Origin: Dyella nitratireducens
GTDB lineage: Bacteria > Pseudomonadota > Gammaproteobacteria > Xanthomonadales > Rhodanobacteraceae
DNA length: 64,000 nucleotides
Direction of reading: 5' to 3'
NCBI RefSeq assembly: GCF_014642835.1
Contig: NZ_BMJA01000002.1
Coordinates: forward strand, 992,867 to 1,056,866
Each line of letters starts with the position of its first letter. Position 1 is the first letter of the stretch. Below are positions 33,490 to 42,496 of the stretch, piece after piece. The notes beneath the pieces were generated by a model. That model did not search any database. It saw only the letters and a program-made list of their open reading frames with translations, and had not been told where the DNA came from. Made by a program: the position numbers and the translations under genes.

Positions 33490-33780
33490 ATGGAAAAGAA
33501 GCTATTCAACGAACTCATGCAAAGCATTACCGAGATGGATGGCATCCGTCACGGCGTGCGGACGCCTTCCCGAAGGACGGATGTTGCTTCGGAACGGGTA
33601 AAGCGCATACGTGCGCTGACGAAACTTTCCCAGGCAAAATTTGCGAAGATGCTCGATGTCGAGTTGGCGACGCTGCAAAACTGGGAGCAGGGTCGCCGTA
33701 ATCCGACGGGGCCAGCAAGAGCCCTGCTTAAGGCGATCGAAAAGGATCCAAAGCACGTTCTCGCCGCGTTGATCGACTAA
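33490..33780 (+). CDS. Xre/HigA-type antitoxin
   Basis: This is 96 residues with an N-terminal toxin-binding part (KKLFNELMQSITEMDGIRHG) and an Xre helix-turn-helix at about 40-90 (IRALTKLSQAKFAKMLDVEL, ATLQNWEQGRRNP). It neutralises the RelE-like toxin and represses the operon through the palindrome at 33129. Three ATGs (33484, 33487, 33490) are possible; 33490 has GTGGAG 6 bp upstream. The first of them overlaps the toxin stop. Confidence 0.88.
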   Translation: MEKKLFNELMQSITEMDGIRHGVRTPSRRTDVASERVKRIRALTKLSQAKFAKMLDVELATLQNWEQGRRNPTGPARALLKAIEKDPKHVLAALID

Positions 33781-33813
33781 CGCTGCGGACAAACGCCCCA
33801 GCAAAAAGCACGC

Positions 33814-34365
33814 TCAAAGAAACTTGGCAAACGTATCGATCGGCCGAGCCTTCAACGCATCCAGGTCCCACGCGAGCAGACCCGCAATGGCCAAGGTGTC
33901 GGCGTTGATTTGTCGACGAGGGGCCGAGAACAGGCGCAACACTCTGCTCCGCCATCCAGACTGCGTTTTCAGTTCGAACGTGATCGCCGCTGCTGCCAGC
34001 CGTGTGAGGTCGTCGGTCGAGTCAAGGCTGATCGCTGCACGCGAGATCGCCGTCAATCGATCGCGTGACACCAGTTCGCTTACGCGCTTTTCGATGGAAG
34101 GAAACTTCGCGCTGCGAAAACCCTTGGGTTCGAGCACCGTGTGATAGAGCAGGGCACAGAGAACCCGTTCTACACGGCGTGCCAGACGCTCCTCAGGCAG
34201 CTCGTGTTCCACCGCGTTGATGTCAACGGCATGCGCGTGAATATCCGAGGATCGACATGCACCAGCATGCGTCCCTCGCGGGTGCCGGGCAGGCCGAAGC
34301 GGTATCACGTTGCTCGGAGTGGGGTGCTCCGATTCGATCAGGAAGTGGGTGGTCGTGGTGTTCAT
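33814..34365 (-). CDS. Hypothetical protein
   Basis: This is 183 residues from the ATG at 34365. The N-terminal third is polar (threonine-rich, then HPRGTHAGACRSSD). The C-terminal two thirds are helical with no membrane segment (LPEERLARRVERVLCALLYH, then SIEKRVSELVSRDRLTAISR). No family is recognised. A longer start at 34464 has a cysteine-rich prefix that looks spurious. It is the last gene on the strand before the toxin-antitoxin pair and has no clear partner. Confidence 0.6.
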   Translation of the reverse strand: MNTTTTHFLIESEHPTPSNVIPLRPARHPRGTHAGACRSSDIHAHAVDINAVEHELPEERLARRVERVLCALLYHTVLEPKGFRSAKFPSIEKRVSELVSRDRLTAISRAAISLDSTDDLTRLAAAAITFELKTQSGWRSRVLRLFSAPRRQINADTLAIAGLLAWDLDALKARPIDTFAKFL

Positions 34366-34479
34366 GGGCTTTCCCATGCATCGGGCGTGCCAGCTGGCGC
34401 CCTCGAAAAGCCACCGGCCATCCATCAGATCGCCAGAACATGAATCTCCGCACACTCCGGGCACGACTCCGGGCGCAGT

Positions 34480-37400
34480 TCAGTCGACTGTGACGGACGC
34501 GCGCATAAGGACAGCCGCGAGCGCCTGGGCCAGCTGTTCGCCGTGCAGTGGTTTGCGCAGGAAGCCGTCCATGCCGGCAGCGTAGGCGCGGGTTTCCTCA
34601 TCGCCGCCGGCACGGGCCGTGATGGCGACCATGGGCAGCGTGTCGCCGCCGCGACGCGATCGCACCAGCGCTGCCCATTGCAGACCATCCAGGCCAGGCA
34701 GATCCAGATCCACCAGGGCCGCATCGAAACGTGCGTGTTCCAGCGATTCCAGCGCACGCAACGCCGTGGCCGCATGTTCGACGGTATGCCCTTGTACCTC
34801 CAGCAGACCCTCGACGACCGCCGCCACGACAGGGTCGTCCTCCACCAGCAGCACGTGCCAGCGGGGCGCCTCCTTGCGGGAGATGGTCTGCGGATGCTCG
34901 GCTGGCGCGGCCGTTGCTTGCAGGGGCAACCGCACCTGGAATTGGCTACCTGTGCCCAGCGTCGACTCAAGCGTGATGGTGCCGCCCATGAGTGTCGCCA
35001 GCTCGCGGCTGATGGCCAGGCCCAGACCGCTGCCCGAGTCGCGCTGCGGGCTGTCCAACTGTTGATAGCGCTGGAACAGCTTGGCCTGGTCGGCAGGGGC
35101 GATACCCGGGCCGGTGTCACTGATGGTGAATTGCAGACCCTTGGCGTCACTGCTGAGCCCCAGCCGCACTTGCCCCCGCTCGGTGAACTTCACGGCGTTG
35201 CCGCTGAGGTTGAGCAGGATCTGCCGGATGCGCACGGCATCGCCCAGCACCTGCGCCGGGATGCCATCGGTGATATCGGCGTACAGCGCCAAGCCTTTGG
35301 CCAGCGCCTTGGCGCGTTGCAACTCCGCCACGTCTTGCAGCAGGGCGCGCGGATCGAAGGGTGCCTGGGTCAGCTGCAGGCGACCGGATTCAATGCGGGA
35401 CAAGTCGAGCGCATCGTTCACCAGCGTGAGCAGCACTTCGCCGGAGTTGCGGATGGTCTGTGCGTAGCGCCGCTGGGTATCGTCCAGCGGGCGACTGAGC
35501 AGCAGCTCGGCCATGCCAAGCACGCCCGTCATGGGGGTGCGGATTTCGTGGCCGAGCTGGGCGAGGAACTCGGTTTTGGCCTGGCTGGCGGCACGCGCCA
35601 GTTGATGCTCCTGGGTGATCAGCTCCAGGCGATGGCGCTGCAATTGCCGGCGGCGCATGGCATGCAGCAGCGCCGCGAACAGTGCGACGAGCAGCAGCGC
35701 ATAGGCAAGCCAGGCCCACCAGCGCAGCCACGGCGGGTCATCCACATGCAGGTGCAGTGGCGTGGCCAGTTCACCCCAGCTGCCATCAGGGCCGGCGGCT
35801 TGCACGTGCAACGTGAAATCGCCACCGGGCAATTGGGTAAACGTGCGATCGCCGCGCGAGCCGGTATCGACCCAATTGTTGTCGAGCCCCTCAAGGCGGA
35901 AGCGGTAGACATTGCGTTCCGGCACGATGAAGGACATGGCGCGCGCCACGACGGTGAAGTCGCGATCATTCCAGGCCAGTGAAACAGGACCGTTTCCGGG
36001 CAACCATTCACGCACACCGTTCTGGCCGCGAACGCTCAACGCGTTCAAACGCACCTCCGGCGGCCGCAGATGAGGCTGGATCGCTTCCGGCTGGAATCCG
36101 ACGATGCCGTCCTTGGATGGGGCGTATAGCCGTCCATTTGCCAAGCGCGCGATCGCATTGCTGCCGAAATAAGTGTCCACCAAGCCGTTTTGCACGCCAA
36201 AGCCGCGCAGGCTGCCGTCGACGGGGTCGTACAACCACAAGCCGGCGCGAGTGAACAGCCAGGCGCGGCCGACACCATCCACGCGCAGGCTCATGACGCT
36301 ATTGACCGTCCGCGCGTCGTTGAGTGGATAGCGCGCCACGCGCGTCGCGTGATCGCCCTGGCAGCGATACAAGGAAAGACTGTCGGCGTCGGCCAGCCAA
36401 AGCTCATCGCCGTGAAAGTCCAGCGCGCGTACGAAGCGCTGCTCCACGCCCTGCACGTAGCGCACGGATTGACCGGGTTCCCAGCGCGTCATGCCTTTGT
36501 CGGTGGCCATCCACAAGGCATGCGCGTGCCAACGCATATCGTTGATGGACGCCGCGGCCAGCTCGGCGTTGGCGAAGGCGGGAGATTCGCAACGCGTGCT
36601 GTCCGCGGGCGTGACGCATACACCTGCGGGCATCAGATCCATGTAAGCGTTGCCATTGTCGTCCAGCACCACGTTGTACGGCTGTGCGGGTACCGCGATG
36701 GATTCAAGGCGACCTTGGCCATAACGGAAGCTGCCGTTGGAGGCGTTGATCCACAATCGCCCGCGCGCGTCGGCGGCCATGTCGTGGATGTCGTGATGCG
36801 CGCCGGGCAGCCGTATCACCGACGGCTCCACGGTTTGCGCTGCCGGATCGAGCTGGTCGACGCCGCCGTCCTGGTTGCCGATCCACAGCGTCCCGTCTGC
36901 GTTGGCGGCTACCGCGGAAAAGGTGCCTGGGCTAAGGCTGGCCAGATCGTCGGGGCGATGAACGCGGCGCGTGAAATCGTTCCAGTCCGGCGACAAATAA
37001 GCCAGGCCGTTATCAGTGCCCAGCCACAGTCCACCTTCGCGATCGCGCAACAGGCGCAGCACGACGCGGCCGGGTAGTGCGTGGGGCAACAAGGGTTCGG
37101 CACCGAACCCGTAAACACGTCCGTCTCGATCGCGCAGTATCAGACCGTGGACGCCACCCAGCCACAGACGGCCGGTGCCGTCGGTTGCGATCGAGATGAT
37201 CGGCTGCGGCGCTACGCCTGCCAGCGGCACGCGCTGGGCGACACCGTCGTGGTCCAGGCGGAACAGGCCGCCCACGGTGCCGATCATGAGTGCGCGGCCA
37301 TCGCGAGCCAGCGCATAGACCTGCGGCGGGTCCAGCGTTTGGCCTTCTTCATTTTCGAAATGCACATGACTGAAACGGCCATCGCGCTCGCGAAGGTCCA

Positions 37401-38019
37401 GGCCGGCACTCGTGCCGACCCATAGACGGCCATCGGGATCGGCCAGCAGCGCATGTATTTCGTCGCTGGCCACGCTGCGCGCGTTGGCTGGATCGTGATG
37501 GACATGCACGAAACGGCCATCGCCGAGCATATGGTCCAGGCCGGTATCGCTCCCTACCCATAGCGTGCCGTCACCGTCTTGCGCCAAGGTGTTGATCTGA
37601 TCATCACCCAGGCTGCCGGGAACCTTGTCGTCATGACGCCAATGCAGGAAACCGTCGCGCACCGGGTCATACCGCGCCAAGCCGTCATCACCGCCGCTCC
37701 ACAGTCGTCCTTGCGAATCCAACAGCAAGACGCGCACACGATCGGCGGGGGCAGCGTAGGCATCGCCGTTGTGGTGAGGCCACGTCTTGAAGGCCACGCC
37801 GTCATAGCGCACCAATGCTGAGCCGGTGGCTATCCACACATAACCATCGCGATCTTGCAGCAGCGCACTGACGGTGGGATCAGGCAGCCCGTCGGCGGTG
37901 CCGAAGCGGCGGAATTGCGGCGTAGGCGCCGACGTAGCTGTCATCACGGACGAGCCTGCGTTGCTGCTGACAGATGGGGTGCCGCCGAGCAGCAGGGCGG
38001 CAAGCACAAAGGTCAGCAT
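34480..38019 (-). CDS. Hybrid sensor kinase with two-component regulator propeller
   Basis: This is about 1180 residues. A signal sequence ([18 protein letters not shown]) is followed by a long periplasmic beta-propeller of Reg_prop repeats ([43 protein letters not shown] and so on), a Y_Y_Y domain ([20 protein letters not shown]), a membrane helix ([20 protein letters not shown]), HisKA with the H box [15 protein letters not shown], an HATPase and a C-terminal receiver ([11 protein letters not shown]). There is no AraC output domain, unlike the Bacteroides polysaccharide sensors, so a partner regulator must exist elsewhere. The ligand may be a sugar fragment. Confidence 0.92.
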   Translation of the reverse strand: MLTFVLAALLLGGTPSVSSNAGSSVMTATSAPTPQFRRFGTADGLPDPTVSALLQDRDGYVWIATGSALVRYDGVAFKTWPHHNGDAYAAPADRVRVLLLDSQGRLWSGGDDGLARYDPVRDGFLHWRHDDKVPGSLGDDQINTLAQDGDGTLWVGSDTGLDHMLGDGRFVHVHHDPANARSVASDEIHALLADPDGRLWVGTSAGLDLRERDGRFSHVHFENEEGQTLDPPQVYALARDGRALMIGTVGGLFRLDHDGVAQRVPLAGVAPQPIISIATDGTGRLWLGGVHGLILRDRDGRVYGFGAEPLLPHALPGRVVLRLLRDREGGLWLGTDNGLAYLSPDWNDFTRRVHRPDDLASLSPGTFSAVAANADGTLWIGNQDGGVDQLDPAAQTVEPSVIRLPGAHHDIHDMAADARGRLWINASNGSFRYGQGRLESIAVPAQPYNVVLDDNGNAYMDLMPAGVCVTPADSTRCESPAFANAELAAASINDMRWHAHALWMATDKGMTRWEPGQSVRYVQGVEQRFVRALDFHGDELWLADADSLSLYRCQGDHATRVARYPLNDARTVNSVMSLRVDGVGRAWLFTRAGLWLYDPVDGSLRGFGVQNGLVDTYFGSNAIARLANGRLYAPSKDGIVGFQPEAIQPHLRPPEVRLNALSVRGQNGVREWLPGNGPVSLAWNDRDFTVVARAMSFIVPERNVYRFRLEGLDNNWVDTGSRGDRTFTQLPGGDFTLHVQAAGPDGSWGELATPLHLHVDDPPWLRWWAWLAYALLLVALFAALLHAMRRRQLQRHRLELITQEHQLARAASQAKTEFLAQLGHEIRTPMTGVLGMAELLLSRPLDDTQRRYAQTIRNSGEVLLTLVNDALDLSRIESGRLQLTQAPFDPRALLQDVAELQRAKALAKGLALYADITDGIPAQVLGDAVRIRQILLNLSGNAVKFTERGQVRLGLSSDAKGLQFTISDTGPGIAPADQAKLFQRYQQLDSPQRDSGSGLGLAISRELATLMGGTITLESTLGTGSQFQVRLPLQATAAPAEHPQTISRKEAPRWHVLLVEDDPVVAAVVEGLLEVQGHTVEHAATALRALESLEHARFDAALVDLDLPGLDGLQWAALVRSRRGGDTLPMVAITARAGGDEETRAYAAGMDGFLRKPLHGEQLAQALAAVLMRASVTVD

Positions 38020-38177
38020 GGGCGTTCCGATGGCCGCGTGGCTTGGCGCGGCGTGGGTTTGGCCGTCACTTCGCTCGGTCCTTTCCAATGGATGGATGAT
38101 GATGCCGCGTGTGGCGGCGGTTGGATACGGATCCGGTCACGGTAAGCGCACGCCGCCAGCACGATCAGTACGACGCG

Positions 38178-39563
38178 TTACTGTTCGGAAAGTGCACGCG
38201 CCAGGACATTGAAAACACGATTGTCCGTGGATTGCGCGACGTTGAAACGCAGGAAGTCGCTCGCACTCAACGATTGGCTGAAAGCGTTGCCAGGCGCCAG
38301 CACGACATCCTCTTTCAAGCATGAGCGTGCCAGCGTGGCGGCATCCATGCCTTCGGGCAGCCGGCACCAGAGAAACATGCCTGCTTGCGGCATGAGCCAA
38401 GGCTTGATGCCGATCGCTTTGAGCCGGCTGACTGTTTTCTCCATTTGCTCTGCCAGGCGCAGGCGTATCGTCTCCATGTGCTTGCGGTAGCCGCTGTCGG
38501 TCAATGCCGTCAGCACGATATCGGCTGCCAGTCGCCCGCCGCCGAAGGCAGTGGCGATTTTCAAATCGGCGAGGCTTTCGATCCAGTCGATGCGTGCCGC
38601 GATATAGCCGCAGCGCAGCGACGCGGAGATCGTCTTGGAGAAACTACCGATATGGATGACCCGCGAGAGGCCATCGAAAGCTGCGAGCCTGGGTGCAGGA
38701 CTGATCTCGAAGTCGGTAAAGATGTCGTCCTCGATGATCACGAGATCGGAACTGTCGGCGAGCTTCAAGAGTCGATGCGCCACGACGGGCGAAAGCACCG
38801 CACCGGTTGGATTATGGATACCGGAATTGGTGATGTAGAGCCGGGGTGCATGTTCCCTCAACGCAGCTTCGAACATGTCTACATCCGGTCCATTCGCGGT
38901 ATACGGCACGCCCACGATCTGCACGCGATGCGCCTTCAGCAAGGCGTGGAAATTGAAATAGCAGGGATCGTCCACCAGCACGGTGTCGCCCGGCTCCAGC
39001 AGGAAACGGCAAATAAGGTCGATCGCCTGGGTTCCCGAATCGGCAAGCATGATCTGTTCGGGCGCGGCTTCAATGCCGGTGGTCGCCATCCGCCGGGAGA
39101 GGAATTGACGTAGCGCCACATGGCCGAGCGGGGTGGCGTAATCCGTCAGTTCCAACGTATCGGCCCTGGCGGCTGCGCGGAGGGCGCGGCGCATGCCTGC
39201 CTCATACATCCATGCAGCAGGTAGCCAACCGCAACCTGGTTTGAGCACGGAGGCGTCCGTCTCCAGCGATTGGCGTGAAACCCACAGCGGATCGACTTCC
39301 CTTTCAAGCTTGGGGCCGATCTCCGTCAGCGCGAGTGGAGCGACCGGTCCCGCCGCATAGAACCCGGATCCTGGGCGGGAAACGATGACCCCCTCGGCGG
39401 CCAGCCGCTCATAGGCCTCCACGACGGTCGACACCGAGAGCTGCATGGCCCGCGCCTGGGCGCGCACCGAGGGCAGGCGAGCTCCGGGTTGATAAGTGCG
39501 GGAGGCAATCCTCGATCGAATGTCCGCCATCACCGCGTTGATCCGCGTGTCGTTCCGCCTCAC
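38178..39563 (-). CDS. MocR-type GntR/aminotransferase regulator
   Basis: This is 461 residues. A GntR winged helix (ARLPSVRAQARAMQLSVSTV, EAYERLAAEGVIVSRPGSGF) is fused to a fold-type I PLP aminotransferase domain (MLADSGTQAIDLICRFLLEP, NPTGAVLSP, IHIGSFSKTISASLRCGYI with the PLP lysine). Such proteins sense PLP or amino compounds and act as transcription factors. It is divergent from an EamA transporter, its probable target. The YdcR-like subgroup is suggested by eye. Confidence 0.92.
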   Translation of the reverse strand: MRRNDTRINAVMADIRSRIASRTYQPGARLPSVRAQARAMQLSVSTVVEAYERLAAEGVIVSRPGSGFYAAGPVAPLALTEIGPKLEREVDPLWVSRQSLETDASVLKPGCGWLPAAWMYEAGMRRALRAAARADTLELTDYATPLGHVALRQFLSRRMATTGIEAAPEQIMLADSGTQAIDLICRFLLEPGDTVLVDDPCYFNFHALLKAHRVQIVGVPYTANGPDVDMFEAALREHAPRLYITNSGIHNPTGAVLSPVVAHRLLKLADSSDLVIIEDDIFTDFEISPAPRLAAFDGLSRVIHIGSFSKTISASLRCGYIAARIDWIESLADLKIATAFGGGRLAADIVLTALTDSGYRKHMETIRLRLAEQMEKTVSRLKAIGIKPWLMPQAGMFLWCRLPEGMDAATLARSCLKEDVVLAPGNAFSQSLSASDFLRFNVAQSTDNRVFNVLARALSEQ

Positions 39564-39582
39564 GTTCTTCCTTCAACCGTAG

Positions 39583-39596
39583 TGGATTTATGTCCA
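39583..39596. promoter_or_regulatory. Possible MocR binding site
   Basis: TGGA-TTTATG-TCCA is a short inverted repeat 19 bp upstream of the MocR start codon, in an AT-rich divergent promoter. The repeated ATTGTATTGGATTGT stretch (about 39613) may be a second site. Assignment rests on position only. Confidence 0.35.
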
Positions 39597-39685
39597 TAAC
39601 AGTTCTTATTAATTGTATTGGATTGTGCCTGGCTCGACTCGCCGCGTCGATGCTCCACTGAAGGCCGACGACCCACGGGGGCACG

Positions 39686-40546
39686 ATGAAAAAAACAAGC
39701 GGCTGGATCAATGGCTTTATCGGGGTATGCATGTTTGCGGGATCGCTGCCTGCAACACGTGCGGCGGTTGCTGATTTCAGCCCCGCATTTCTGACTTGCG
39801 CTCGGGCAACGATGGCAGCGTTGCTGGGTTTGGCCCTGCTGCTGCTGTTGCGACAGCGCCGGCCGAATATCGCCGATGTGCCATCGCTTGCACTCGTCGC
39901 CCTGGGCTGTGTCGTTGGCTACCCACTACTGTCCGCCTTGGCGTTGCAGCACATGACTTCCGCGCATTCGATTGTGTTCGTCGGGCTGCTGCCGCTTTGC
40001 ACGGCGATCTTTGCAGTGCTTCGCGGTGGCGAGCGTCCGCGGGCTGTGTTCTGGCTGTTCTCAATCATGGGGAGCGCTTTCGTCGTCGGCTATGCATCCC
40101 TGGGTGGCATCGAGGCGTCGCCTCAAGGCGACTTGCTGATGTTGGTCGCCATCATCGTGTGCGGCCTGGGGTATGCGGAGGGCGCACGCCTTTCCCGCAA
40201 GCTGGGCGGCTGGCAAGTGATCAGTTGGGCGTTGGTGCTGTCGCTACCCATCATGCTGCCGATAGCGCTGCTGACCAGGCCGGTTTCGTTCAACCATGTT
40301 GGTGTGCCGGCATGGATCGGCCTTGCCTATGTCTCGCTTTTCAGCATGTTGATCGGCTTCGTGTTCTGGTATCGCGGCTTGGCGCAGGGCGGCATCGCAG
40401 CGGTGGGGCAGCTCCAGTTGTTTCAGCCGTTCATGGGGCTTGGTCTGGCCGCGCTGCTTCTCCACGAAAAGGTGAGTTGGATGATGCTGGTGGTGACGCT
40501 AGGTACGGTGATCTGCGTCGCCGGGGCGAGGAAGAGTGCTCATTGA
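39686..40546 (+). CDS. EamA/DMT family transporter
   Basis: This is 286 residues with about ten hydrophobic segments in two EamA halves (VCMFAGSLPATRAAVADFSP, LLSALALQHMTSAHSIVFVG; second half LVAIIVCGLGYAEGARLSRK, FVFWYRGLAQGGIAAVGQLQ). It is an inner-membrane exporter of metabolites, often amino acids. The divergent MocR gene suggests an amino acid or amine substrate, as in other MocR/EamA pairs. Confidence 0.9.
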   Translation: MKKTSGWINGFIGVCMFAGSLPATRAAVADFSPAFLTCARATMAALLGLALLLLLRQRRPNIADVPSLALVALGCVVGYPLLSALALQHMTSAHSIVFVGLLPLCTAIFAVLRGGERPRAVFWLFSIMGSAFVVGYASLGGIEASPQGDLLMLVAIIVCGLGYAEGARLSRKLGGWQVISWALVLSLPIMLPIALLTRPVSFNHVGVPAWIGLAYVSLFSMLIGFVFWYRGLAQGGIAAVGQLQLFQPFMGLGLAALLLHEKVSWMMLVVTLGTVICVAGARKSAH

Positions 40547-40680
40547 GCGGGTGGCAATCTGTGTGCGGGATGTGGTTTCAGATAAAGCCAGCTGGGTGAT
40601 TGGCGCAATCTGGGGTGTGGATGGCGGCGTGATGGTTGGTTGTACCTGATGCGCGTCGCCTCTCACCATGATGAAAGTTA

Positions 40681-40733
40681 CCCATGTAGCCTTCATTCCC
40701 GTGAAAGCGCACTGCTGTCCGGGAAACTTTTAG
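40681..40733. repeat. Deletion derivative of the 41.25 kb repeat
   Basis: The first 30 bases match the start of the element at 41251 (CCCATGTAGCCTTCATTCCC, 28 of 30 over the whole stretch). The sequence then continues directly with ACTGCTGTCCGGGAAACTTT, the end of that element. The 50 bases that lie between them in the 41251 copy are absent here. The rest of the 40547-40770 gap shows no gene. Confidence 0.75.
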
Positions 40734-40770
40734 CTTGCCGGATCCATGAATTTCATGTTGCCGTCAGTCA

Positions 40771-41079
40771 TCAGGCTCGTCCCGGCGACAACGGTCGCCA
40801 TTTCGCACCTGTTGGCTGCGAATGCTCGGTGGCATAGGCCGCCCCTTTGGCGGTGAGGCGATACAACTTTCTAGGTGGACGGCCTTGATGCGGTGACGGC
40901 TCCCATTTGGATTCGACCATGCCTCGATCGCTCAACCGCATGAGGATGGGATAGAGAGTCCCTGAGGGGAGTCCCGTTTGCTCGGACAGGTCGTATCCGT
41001 GTTGCCATTGAGCGCGTTGCGAAAGTAATGCAGCAAGGAGCTGCATGGTTTGCGCTGAGGGTGCCCTGGATCGCGTCAT
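40771..41079 (-). CDS. PadR family transcriptional regulator
   Basis: This 102-residue protein is a short PadR with only the winged helix: QLLAALLSQRAQWQHGYDLS, EQTGLPSGTLYPILMRLSDR and GMVESKWEPSPHQGRPPRKL, then YRLTAKGAAYA. PadR proteins repress transport or detoxification genes. The partner gene usually found beside short PadR genes of this kind may be the damaged frame at 41392, on the other strand. Confidence 0.87.
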   Translation of the reverse strand: MTRSRAPSAQTMQLLAALLSQRAQWQHGYDLSEQTGLPSGTLYPILMRLSDRGMVESKWEPSPHQGRPPRKLYRLTAKGAAYATEHSQPTGAKWRPLSPGRA

Positions 41080-41250
41080 GCAATAAGTCTACATATATCG
41101 ACATGTTGACGCAAGCGGCAAAGAATCCGTTGTTTTCCGCAATGTTCAAAGTGATTTGCAAATGTGCTGTTTCTCGCTGAGCTGAATGTTTTGACGTATC
41201 GCTCCTGGAACCTCCCTGATCAGGAAATGAGGTGCCATGAGAGAGCCGCT

Positions 41251-41353
41251 CCCATGTAGCCGTCATTCCCGCGAAAGCGCGAATCCACCTTGCTCTGATG
41301 CATCCTGAAAATGGATTCCCGCTTTCGCGCACTGCTGTCCGGGGAAATTTTGC
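41251..41353. repeat. REP-like repeat, third sequence variant
   Basis: GTCATTCCCGCGAAAGCGCGAATCC (from 41262) and the inverse GGATTCCCGCTTTCGCGC (41313-41330) form the arms. The end ACTGCTGTCCGGGGAAATTT is, on the opposite strand, the same tail (TTTCC..GGACAGCAGTG) as at 2604 and 22177. The gap 41080-41391 holds nothing else apparent. Confidence 0.8.
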
Positions 41354-41391
41354 GAAAAAAGTAACGAGCACTTGAGGGACAACACGTTTGC

Positions 41392-41955
41392 ATGATTCAC
41401 ACTGCAAGCGACTTAAAAAAAGCTTGCTCAACGCGATATCCACGAGTGAACCGGAAACGGCCCCCTCCCCTGCGTGCAGGGGAGGGTTGGGGTGGGGTAA
41501 GGCGAGCGAAGCTCGCTTCCCGCTACGCGGGAATGAGCGTGAGACATCAACGGAATCTCTCGCGAGGTTGCTTCACCCCACCCCAACCCTCCCCTACTAC
41601 ACGTAGGGGAGGGGGCGACCTGGCCCGGGCGATTCGATTCGTCACTTGGATGATGCCGCCGCACCGCAAAGATTGGGCGGAGGCCATGCTCAACGAGATG
41701 GCCTATGTCAAATCGCGCCGGGCCGCATGGCATTGGCTGCTTGGGTGCACGCTGTTCGCGATAAGAGAAAGAGCATCTTACGAACTAGGTGGAGTGTTTA
41801 TGAACCGCAGAATCTTCAAGTTTCTATTCGGATTAAGTGCTGCGTCGGTCATTGCTGTGACCGGCGTATATGCCATTCAAAAGCCCTATCAGCGCGAGCG
41901 CATCCTGCTATTTGTTTTTCACGGATGTACGAAATACAGCTGCACGCGGCATTGA
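41392..41955 (+). pseudogene. PadR-associated membrane protein gene disrupted by a repeat
   Basis: The open frame of 187 residues is a mosaic. The first 23 residues (MIHTASDLKKACSTRYPRVN) are followed by about 50 residues translated from a GC-rich repeat (41461-41615). A normal-looking segment then begins, ARAIRFVTWMMPPHRKDWAE, AMLNEMAY and WHWLLGCTLFAIRERASYEL, with one hydrophobic helix (FLFGLSAASVIAVTGVYAI). The WAEAML...ALGC...RER pattern resembles short proteins encoded near PadR regulators. The repeat probably removed or separated the native start. An ATG at 41650 could still give a shorter product. Confidence 0.55.
41461..41615. repeat. 155-bp GC-rich palindromic repeat inside a reading frame
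   Basis: Left hairpin CCCTCCCCTG-CGTG-CAGGGGAGGG (41463-41486), right hairpin CCCTCCCCTAC..GTAGGGGAGGG (41587-41613), and perfect 21-bp outer arms (41478-41498 against 41575-41595) make a cruciform-like unit. The middle carries AGCGAAGCTCGCT and CCCGCTACGCGGG dyads. The sequence is unlike the other REP families in the window. Confidence 0.85.
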
Positions 41956-42081
41956 AGGTGGGTTGATCGTTTTAGCCGCTCACATCATCAGGCGCCGTGA
42001 CTATGCGTAACGATTACCCTTCTTGGTAATCCATGCGGCGCTTTCGTTTATGCGCATCAAAACTTCTGCAACGCGATCGCG

Positions 42082-42217
42082 TTACTGTCAGGAAGTACAC
42101 ATGGCGTCTTTCATGACAGCCTGATGCAGCAAGTCACTATGTCTTGTGCGATGGCAAAGACGTCTAGTCGTATAGACCATCTCTATCTCCTGATACGTAT
42201 CTATTTCCTGACACGTA
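42082..42217. promoter_or_regulatory. Repeated upstream sites of the TonB receptor gene
   Basis: Two tandem 18-mers, TCTATCTCCTGATACGTA (42182-42199) and TCTATTTCCTGACACGTA (42200-42217), differ at only two or three bases. The reverse complement of the second shares TGTCAGGAA with TTACTGTCAGGAAGTACA (42082-42099). The direct repeat lies about 280 bp upstream of the receptor start. Binding by a regulator is inferred; the 41956-42408 stretch has no gene. Confidence 0.45.
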
Positions 42218-42408
42218 CTTCCACTGTGCGATTCACCAAGCTGTCACGTTGGTTTCCCATCATGCGCCGCCGGAAGATTTGGCTCGATCTAATGCGGTGA
42301 ATGTTCGCGCTTGTGACGCGCATCCCCATTAGAAAGCCCGTGCACGACGGCGTCGATTCGTTCAGACCGAACGATCTGACGGCCAATACGCTAGTCATCA
42401 CAACGAAT

Positions 42409-42440
42409 CGCCGCCATGGCCAACGTGGCGGCGCTTTTTT
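42409..42440 (+). terminator. Terminator-like hairpin in the TonB receptor leader
   Basis: CGCCGCCA (42409-42416) pairs with TGGCGGCG (42426-42433) and is followed by C and TTTTTT (42435-42440). It lies 57 bp before the receptor start codon, and no gene precedes it on this strand within 450 bp. It either ends a small RNA or attenuates receptor transcription. Confidence 0.65.
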
Positions 42441-42496
42441 GGCGATCGGCTACGTGCTCCGAACAAAAATTTGCAGAGACATCACTGGGGAATTTG

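Noticed and set aside
33814-34365. Unknown gene next to the RelE/Xre pair considered as a third toxin-antitoxin component
   Set aside because: It is on the opposite strand, convergent with the pair, and shows no antitoxin or chaperone feature.
34543-35982. 479-residue plus-strand frame opposite the hybrid kinase
   Set aside because: It mirrors HisKA/HATPase/receiver coding sequence and has an arginine- and glutamine-heavy composition with no domain.
42082-42217. Upstream repeats of the TonB receptor considered as a PhoB box
   Set aside because: PhoB boxes are direct 11-bp repeats of CTGTCAT type; here the period is 18 bp and the shared core is TGTCAGGAA. Phosphate control remains possible but is not shown by this sequence.
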